From UBA8437 sp003445035 (lineage in GTDB: Bacteria > Planctomycetota > Planctomycetia > Planctomycetales > Planctomycetaceae), in assembly GCA_937901285.1 (NCBI GenBank), contig CALCHI010000319.1, positions 1-21,167 on the forward strand: a DNA stretch of 21,167 nt, read 5' to 3'. Numbering within the stretch: position 1 is the stretch's first letter; each line of letters starts with the position of its first letter. The position numbers and the translations under genes were made by a program. This document shows, piece by piece, positions 16,063 to 21,167 of this stretch. The notes beneath the pieces were generated by a model. The model had not been told where the DNA came from. It made no database searches and saw only the letters and a program-made list of their open reading frames with translations.

Positions 16063-19000
16063 TCACGCCCAGGCGGCATCCAAGTCCTCAGTCGTGTCCT
16101 TCTGTCGTTTCACCAGCACATACAGGCTGGGCACCACGAAACTCGGTAACAGCGTCGCGGCGATCACACCGCCAACGATGGTCCTGGCCAGTGGCACGTC
16201 GGCCTCGCCTCCGGCAAACCCGATCGCCATCGGCAGCAGTGCCAGGATCGTCGTCATCGACGTCATCAGGATCGGTCGAAATCGTACCAGTGCCGCATCG
16301 ACAATCGCCTGCTGGACGCTGGCGCCCTGTTCGAGTCGGCCGTTGGCGAAGTCCAACAAAACGATCGTGTACTCGACGACGATCCCGATCATCATGATGA
16401 TGCCCATGAACGACTGGATATTCAGACGGGTGCCGGTGGCTTTCAGGATCAACGCCACGCCGATGAAGCCCATCGGCACCGTCACCATCACGATCAGGGG
16501 ATCAACGAACGAACGGAATTGCCCGACAATCACCAGGTAGACCAGCACCGCGGCCAGCACCAGTCCCAGCGCAAAGTCGACGAACGAATCCCGCATCGAA
16601 CGAACTTCGCCGTGCAGTTCGATCGTCATCCCCGCGTACCTGCCTTCGCCACCGGTGATCTCGAACCGGGTCGGCCGGTTCAGCCCGATCGCCGACAGGA
16701 TGCCCTGGAACCACTCGGGGTACTGGGACACCGCGGCCCGAGAATCGTGGGCCGGCTCCAGCGCCAGTTCCTCGTGAACCGTCAGCTTGTCCTCGATGGC
16801 CGCCACCACGCTGCCCAGGTCATAATCGGGATCGACATTGGCGAAGACGTCGGTCACACGAGTGATGTTGCGGTGATTGATCACCGCCGGCCCGGTCTTG
16901 GTCGTGTCGAAGCGGGCGATGTCATTCAGGTAGACCGGCGTCCCGTCCTCGGCCTCGCGAACAACGATCATCCGCAGCGTGTCCAACGAGTTGATCCTCT
17001 CCTCGGGATACTGTGACCCCAGGAAGTAGTGATTGCCGTTGGCGGGATCGATCCAGAATGCGGGATCGAAATTGATCGAACTGTTCGTCGCGCTGACCAA
17101 TGCCTCCATCGCCTCCTGGGGGGTCACCCCCCGATCGGCTGCCGCGATCCGGTCGATCTCAACCTTGATCATCGGGTAATCGGTCCGCTGCGCCACCCGG
17201 ACATCGGTCGCCCCTTCCACCTGGCTCATCGTTTCGGTCAGCTTGTCAGCAATTTCGTGCGCCTTCTCCAGGTCGTAGCCGACGATCTGAAGATGGATCG
17301 GCGAGGGTTCGCCCATGTTCAACGCAGCCGTCAGGATGCCACCGGTATCGAAGGCGTACTCGACGCCGGGAAACTTCTTGTTGAGTTTTTCGGGGAGCTC
17401 TCGTCTGAGTTCCCTGACCAACTCGAAAACATCCGTCTCACCGCCATCGGAGAGTTGCACGAGGATGAACGAGTCCATCGCACCGGTGTTGGGGGTGTAA
17501 GCCGCCGGCCAGTCCATCAGCACACCGATGTTGGCGATCAACATCTCGCAGCGGGACTCTCTGTTGGCCTTCTGCACTTCGGCAGACGTCAGTTTCCGCC
17601 TCGCCCCACCAGTGAACCTCTTGAGAGTCTCCGGATAGACCACCTCGGCCGGGTTTCCGGGAGCCGGGTCACCGATCACGCCGACAATCACGTTCTCGAC
17701 CGCCTTCACCAATTCCTCGGACTTCTCGATCCGTGTCCCGGAGGGAGCCCGAACATAGATCGTGAATTGCCCGGAATCGACTGGCGGAAACAACTCGGTC
17801 CCGGTCTGGCTCATCACCACGACCGCGACGGTGAACAGGGCCACCGACAGTCCGAGCACGGCCCACTTGAAACGCAGCGACGCCAGCAACAGCCGATGGT
17901 ATCCACCAATCAGCCAGCCCCCGTCGGTCCTCGCAGGCGATCCACCAGGTCCGTCTGCCGACGACTCCGTCGCTGCGGCCTCGCCCTGCACCACATCCCG
18001 CCGGCCCATCAACCGGGCGGCCGCCACCGGGACGAAGAAGATCGCGATCAGGTAACTGGCCGCAATCGCAAACAGCACGGCCATGGCCAGCGGAGTGAAG
18101 AGGAACTTGGCCAACCCCGAGAGAAAAATGACAGGAAAGAAAACGACCATGAAGGTGATCGTCGAAACCAACAGCGGCGTCGAGACCTCCTGGGCCCCGT
18201 CCCACGCGGCCCGCAACCGTCCTTTCCCCGGCATGAGCATGTGACGTTCGACGTTATCCAACACCACGATGGCCTGGTCGATCAGGATTCCCACCGCCAG
18301 GGCCAGCCCCCCCAGCGTCATGGCATTGATCGTGTTGCCGGTGAAATAGAGACCGATCAGGGACGAGAGGATCGAAACGGGGATCGCGATGATGATCACC
18401 AGGGTCGCACGGAGATTGCGGAGGAAGACCAGCACGACCAGTCCGGCGAACACCGCCCCCAGCACACCGGCAATCCACAGCGCGTCGATGCTCTCCCGGA
18501 CCTTCACCGACTGGTCCATGACCACGTTCAGGTCGAGCGTGGCCATCTTGGGCCCCATCACCGGATCGTTCCGCTTTTCGTCCTGCAGCCGAGCCTTGAT
18601 TTCGTCCAGCTTGTCGTGGATGCGGTCGACGATCTCGATCGTGTTGGCACCCGGTTGCCGGTAGACGGGCACGTAGACCAGTGTGCGACCGTTGACACGT
18701 ACGATGTTGGTCTGGATCTGACGCGTGTCCTTCACCTGTCCGACGTCGCTGAAGAGAATCGGCTCACCCTGCGTGCCGACGGTGATCGGGGCCGTGTTGA
18801 GCTGGGCAACGCGATCGGGGATCGCGTTGGTGTAGATGTAAAATTCCTTGTCCTTGATCTTGGCACTGCCGGCCGGGATCAGGACGTTCTGCCGCCTCAG
18901 CGCCGCGTGAACATCGCGAATGGTCAAACCGTGAGCCCGCAGTTTTTCGGGCTCGACGTAGCAGAGAATCCGTCGCAGTGACCCGCCGTTGACGGCCGGG

Positions 19001-19515
19001 GCAATGACACCCGAAATCGACTGGAGGTTGTTGCGGAGGTTCTTGTAGGCCACGTCGTAGAGTTCGGAATCGGTCATGTCGGGATTCGACACCGACACCA
19101 GGCACAACGGCACGCTGGCGGTCGGGTCGAACGGCATCACCATCGGCGGGATCGTCCCCGGAGGCAGGTAGAACATGTCACTCATCGCGTACATGCTCAC
19201 CTGGCTCAATGCCTCGGACTGGCTGATGTTCGGATGGAAGAAGTCCTTGACGATACAGACTCCCTGCATCGCCTTGGCCTCCTGGTGCTCGATCCCCGAG
19301 CTCTGCCCCGTCCACCGCTGCAACCGACTCATGATGTCCTGCTCCATCACCTCCGGAGGCATTCCGGGGTAGAAGCAGACGATCTGGGCTGCCGAGGTGG
19401 TGAACGTCGGCAGCAGGTCAGCGGGAATCCTGGCCAGGCTGACGGTGCCGATCACGGCCACGATCAGCACGTGAACAATTACCAGGTAGGGGTTTTTGAG
19501 CGCGGTTCGGATCAT
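16063..19515 (-). CDS. RND-family efflux pump, inner-membrane permease
   Basis: A full-length 1150-residue RND permease, first gene of the locus. Helix 1 is at about 9-29 and the porter domain extends from about 30 to 340. The helix 2-6 block is at 345-500, a cytoplasmic linker at 503-540, helix 7 at 548-570, the second porter half at 575-970, and helices 8-12 at 978-1135. Helix 4 carries VGILIDQAIVVLDNVERH with a single acidic residue (D413) followed by Gln, where AcrB has two Asp. Helix 10 has GIVVEYTIVLLDFA with Glu1048 where AcrB has Lys. This resembles the Asp/Glu arrangement known from heavy-metal RND pumps such as CusA, but the substrate is not established. The ATG at 19515 is chosen because it directly precedes helix 1; a GTG at 19563 is possible. 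Longer extension to 19905 is non-conserved in character. Confidence 0.93.
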   Translation of the reverse strand: MIRTALKNPYLVIVHVLIVAVIGTVSLARIPADLLPTFTTSAAQIVCFYPGMPPEVMEQDIMSRLQRWTGQSSGIEHQEAKAMQGVCIVKDFFHPNISQSEALSQVSMYAMSDMFYLPPGTIPPMVMPFDPTASVPLCLVSVSNPDMTDSELYDVAYKNLRNNLQSISGVIAPAVNGGSLRRILCYVEPEKLRAHGLTIRDVHAALRRQNVLIPAGSAKIKDKEFYIYTNAIPDRVAQLNTAPITVGTQGEPILFSDVGQVKDTRQIQTNIVRVNGRTLVYVPVYRQPGANTIEIVDRIHDKLDEIKARLQDEKRNDPVMGPKMATLDLNVVMDQSVKVRESIDALWIAGVLGAVFAGLVVLVFLRNLRATLVIIIAIPVSILSSLIGLYFTGNTINAMTLGGLALAVGILIDQAIVVLDNVERHMLMPGKGRLRAAWDGAQEVSTPLLVSTITFMVVFFPVIFLSGLAKFLFTPLAMAVLFAIAASYLIAIFFVPVAAARLMGRRDVVQGEAAATESSADGPGGSPARTDGGWLIGGYHRLLLASLRFKWAVLGLSVALFTVAVVVMSQTGTELFPPVDSGQFTIYVRAPSGTRIEKSEELVKAVENVIVGVIGDPAPGNPAEVVYPETLKRFTGGARRKLTSAEVQKANRESRCEMLIANIGVLMDWPAAYTPNTGAMDSFILVQLSDGGETDVFELVRELRRELPEKLNKKFPGVEYAFDTGGILTAALNMGEPSPIHLQIVGYDLEKAHEIADKLTETMSQVEGATDVRVAQRTDYPMIKVEIDRIAAADRGVTPQEAMEALVSATNSSINFDPAFWIDPANGNHYFLGSQYPEERINSLDTLRMIVVREAEDGTPVYLNDIARFDTTKTGPAVINHRNITRVTDVFANVDPDYDLGSVVAAIEDKLTVHEELALEPAHDSRAAVSQYPEWFQGILSAIGLNRPTRFEITGGEGRYAGMTIELHGEVRSMRDSFVDFALGLVLAAVLVYLVIVGQFRSFVDPLIVMVTVPMGFIGVALILKATGTRLNIQSFMGIIMMIGIVVEYTIVLLDFANGRLEQGASVQQAIVDAALVRFRPILMTSMTTILALLPMAIGFAGGEADVPLARTIVGGVIAATLLPSFVVPSLYVLVKRQKDTTEDLDAAWA

Positions 19516-19632
19516 CCGGTGAATCCCGAAACGGAACAATCGCCGGGCCGTGACTTCGACCACATCGGATCCGATTGTTGTGGAGTTCCCCGATTCTTGC
19601 AATCCGCATTTTCGTTTGCGAACAGATCGCCG

Positions 19633-19650
19633 GAGACCGAAATCGGTCTC
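19633..19650. promoter_or_regulatory. Candidate operator: 18-bp dyad upstream of the efflux locus
   Basis: GAGACCGA and TCGGTCTC (19633-19640 and 19643-19650) form a perfect dyad with a two-base centre (AA). It lies in the divergent region between the pump start (19515) and the plus-strand gene pair. A poor promoter candidate on the minus strand, TTCGCA at 19617-19622 and AAGAAT at 19593-19598 with an 18-base spacer, begins just downstream of it. That position suits a dimeric regulator of the efflux genes. No regulator gene is visible in the window. Confidence 0.4.
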
Positions 19651-19671
19651 GAGGGTGGAACTCTGACGGGT

Positions 19672-19887
19672 TTGACGGTTGTCCGGATTGCGGACCATGT
19701 GCCGATTGTCTGGCTGGTCCGGATCCAGCCCGACCAGCTCGGCCAAGTCGAAACACCGGATCAGCTGGTGATACAGAGCCGGGGACGACTCGTCCGAATC
19801 ATCTCCAAGGACGTAATGGATCCCACGGCACCCGTGCGCCAACATCCCCCCATTGTCACCGACGTCATCGGACCGGCCCTCAAATGA
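19672..19887 (+). CDS. Probable small protein, ATGA-coupled to the secreted protein
   Basis: An open frame ends with TGA at 19885-19887, overlapping the ATG of the next gene (19884) in the classic ATGA arrangement. From about 19699 on, third codon positions are mostly G or C, like the surrounding genes. The protein is non-repetitive with alternating hydrophobic residues (VPIVWLVRIQP, QLVIQSRGRLVRII) suggesting beta strands, and ends in a Pro-rich segment. No ATG start exists; possible starts are TTG 19597 (GGAG at 19582-19585), TTG 19672 (71 residues) or GTG 19699 (62 residues). No family is recognised. If it is not a gene, the gap 19516-19883 holds only the dyad. Confidence 0.42.
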   Translation: MTVVRIADHVPIVWLVRIQPDQLGQVETPDQLVIQSRGRLVRIISKDVMDPTAPVRQHPPIVTDVIGPALK

Positions 19888-21023
19888 GTTCGTCCCGTCA
19901 CGCACTCCTGCTTGCCGTCGCCTGCGGTCTCATCAGCGGCCCGTCACTGTCCGCACAGGAGACAGCGGCTCCGGCCGTCACAGCCGCGGCTGCCGACCCA
20001 CTTGTCACGCAGGTGGACCGGGCGATTGATGTCTCGAGCCGACGATTCCTGACGATCGAACATCACTCCCCATGGCAGATTTTTCACGGGGTCCTGGCGC
20101 TCAGACAGGAGTTCCGAATCAACCGGCCCGGCGGCAAGCCCGGAGACCGCGTCCGGGCACTCGACTGGATGACCCAGGGGGCCAGTTACCGAAACACGCC
20201 ACTGTTCCGACAGACCGCCCATGGCGGGCAGGCACAGCCGTACACGCAGCCGTATGAGTTCGAAGGTCATCCGAACCAGTTCCTGGCGATTCTGACAATG
20301 TCCCGTCTGCCCGGTGAACATCGCTTCGCCATTGCCGGCAGTCCCGACAAGTCGGACGTTTCGATCAACGACCTCGTCAAGCACGCCCAGGCGACAGTCA
20401 ACGACCGCGAAGAGATCACCTGGACCCTCTGGGCACTCTCGCATTACCTGCCACCGGAAACCGAATGGCTCAACGCGTCCAGCGAGCCATGGAGCATCGA
20501 ACGGCTTTTGAAGATCCAGACGTCAGAAGACACCGACAACGCGTCCTGTGGAGGCACTCACGGCCTCTACGCCATGACCTACGCCCGCAACGTCTATCGT
20601 CGAGCCCACAAGGGCCAGGTTCGGGGCGCGTGGCTGGAAGCCGACCAGAAAATCCGCCGCCATATCGAGGAAGCCAAGATCTACCAGAACGGCGACGGCA
20701 CGTTCTCGGCCAGCTACTTCCTGGGTCCGCACCAGAGTCACCAGTTCCAGGAACGGATCGAGACCTCCGGACACACCCTGGAATGGCTGATCCAGGCTGC
20801 CACCGACGATCAACTCAAATCGGCATGGCTCCGTCGCGGCGTCGCGGCAATGGCCGAGGATCTGGTCCGGCATTCGGACAAGACCGTCCAGTGCGGCCCG
20901 CTCTACCACGCGTTGCACGGGTTGGTGCTCTTCCGGGAACGCACCCGACCAGCCACCCGGCCGACGGCGGTTTCGCTCACCCCACCCCGACCAGATGACA
21001 CTCCGCAGGCCGGAGGCAAGTGA
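19884..21023 (+). CDS. Secreted protein of unknown function
   Basis: The 379-residue product begins with a clear signal peptide: basic SSSRH, a hydrophobic core LLLAVACGLISG (8-19), and a likely cleavage after SLSA (residue 24). The mature part is largely helical with motifs HHSPWQIFHGVLALRQEF (about 55-72), a cysteine-containing CGGTHGLYAMTYARN (about 229-243), QNGDGTFSASYF (about 272-283), and ETSGHTLEWLIQAA (about 292-305). The QNGDGTF segment and the spaced helices recall alpha/alpha-toroid proteins with prenyltransferase/squalene-cyclase-like repeats, but this is a weak resemblance and no catalytic site is identified. The C-terminal 30 residues are Pro/Thr/Arg-rich and probably disordered. 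The ATG at 19884 is supported by the signal peptide; a longer frame from 19575 is not protein-like. It is likely coupled to the small ORF before it. Confidence 0.8.
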   Translation: MSSSRHALLLAVACGLISGPSLSAQETAAPAVTAAAADPLVTQVDRAIDVSSRRFLTIEHHSPWQIFHGVLALRQEFRINRPGGKPGDRVRALDWMTQGASYRNTPLFRQTAHGGQAQPYTQPYEFEGHPNQFLAILTMSRLPGEHRFAIAGSPDKSDVSINDLVKHAQATVNDREEITWTLWALSHYLPPETEWLNASSEPWSIERLLKIQTSEDTDNASCGGTHGLYAMTYARNVYRRAHKGQVRGAWLEADQKIRRHIEEAKIYQNGDGTFSASYFLGPHQSHQFQERIETSGHTLEWLIQAATDDQLKSAWLRRGVAAMAEDLVRHSDKTVQCGPLYHALHGLVLFRERTRPATRPTAVSLTPPRPDDTPQAGGK

Positions 21024-21040
21024 CGCGATCCACGTCACTT
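21018..21040. terminator. Hairpin spanning both convergent stop codons, possible bidirectional terminator
   Basis: AAGTGACG (21018-21025) and CGTCACTT (21033-21040) pair perfectly around a 7-base loop. The TGA of the secreted protein lies in the left arm and the TGA of the convergent minus-strand gene lies in the right arm, so the repeat partly reflects mirrored stop codons. No strong U-tract follows on either side, making termination efficiency uncertain. Confidence 0.5.
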
Positions 21041-21167
21041 CTTCGGTAAGGACGAGTCGTCCAGGAAGACGTGCCGGGGCGCGAACTGAGCGGTGTCGGT
21101 CACGTAGTCTCCGATCGCCGCGAGTTGACTCTCCGAATCGACCAGCACCACCCGGGCACCGTCCTCG
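21035..21167 (-). CDS. C-terminal end of an unidentified protein
   Basis: On the minus strand a frame is open from the window edge to a TGA at 21035-21037, giving the last 43 residues. It reads as a folded domain end: a strand ARVVLVDSESQLAAIGDYV, then TAQFAPRHVFLDDSS, and a Lys-Lys tail. Codon use matches the neighbouring genes. The fragment is too short to assign a family. It converges on the secreted-protein gene with an 11-base gap. Confidence 0.65.
   Translation of the reverse strand, partial: EDGARVVLVDSESQLAAIGDYVTDTAQFAPRHVFLDDSSLPKK

Noticed and set aside
17029..18981. 650-codon open frame on the plus strand opposite the RND pump
   Set aside because: It is antisense to a full-length, motif-complete RND permease. 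Its His/Arg/Gln/Pro-rich composition is typical of a high-GC shadow frame.
19575..19883. Longer N-terminus for the secreted protein in the same frame
   Set aside because: It is Pro/Arg/Cys-rich and disordered, and would bury the clear signal peptide that starts at the ATG at 19884.
19516..19905. 130-residue N-terminal extension of the RND pump
   Set aside because: RND permeases begin just before helix 1. The extra sequence is not membrane- or porter-like and would cross the dyad, the small ORF and the secreted-protein start.
1..21167. Defence system, biosynthetic cluster or prophage
   Set aside because: No nuclease, methyltransferase-restriction, toxin-antitoxin, integrase, capsid, NRPS or PKS signature was found. 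The lone helicase has no defence-type partner such as a nuclease next to it.

Overview
The window reads as a GC-rich Planctomycetota chromosome segment (inference, not proven). The signs are an N-terminal zinc-ribbon protein with a single membrane helix and a secretin-like tail, a large membrane protein fused to a spermidine-synthase-like domain, several secreted or lipoprotein products, many starts without a clear Shine-Dalgarno sequence, and tightly packed genes. No tRNA, rRNA, CRISPR array, insertion sequence or phage gene was seen, so this looks like core or stable accessory chromosome rather than a mobile island.

Layout. Bases 1-6283 hold a minus-strand group: a membrane protein fused to a spermidine-synthase-like methyltransferase-fold domain, ispD, a zinc-ribbon/transmembrane/secretin-like protein, and a membrane-anchored KPAE-repeat protein cut by the window edge. 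A plausible promoter sits at 2370-2399 in front of the last two. Bases 6440-8035 (+) encode a secreted M28 metallopeptidase with two PDZ domains. It converges on a two-gene minus-strand unit, 11258 to 8032: a Ski2-like DExH helicase followed, with a TGATG stop/start overlap, by an aldo/keto-reductase-like protein whose catalytic tetrad is not recognisable. A class V aminotransferase-fold PLP enzyme (11343-12500, +) lies divergently from the helicase.

Bases 12518-19515 are a complete tripartite efflux locus on the minus strand, in the order RND pump, lipoprotein periplasmic adaptor, TolC-like outer-membrane lipoprotein. The TolC-like protein carries a roughly 200-residue repeat-rich extension, and a perfect 11-bp hairpin lies just before its start. 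Upstream of the pump is a divergent intergenic region holding an 18-bp dyad (candidate operator). A probable small ORF follows whose stop overlaps the start of a secreted protein of unknown function (19884-21023) as ATGA. That protein converges on the C-terminal end of another minus-strand gene, and a hairpin contains both stop codons.

The best candidates for something little described are the degenerate AKR coupled to a helicase, the small ORF plus secreted-protein pair opposite the efflux locus, the spermidine-synthase-like fusion that lacks the usual catalytic aspartate, and the repeat-extended TolC lipoprotein. None is shown to be a new system from sequence alone.
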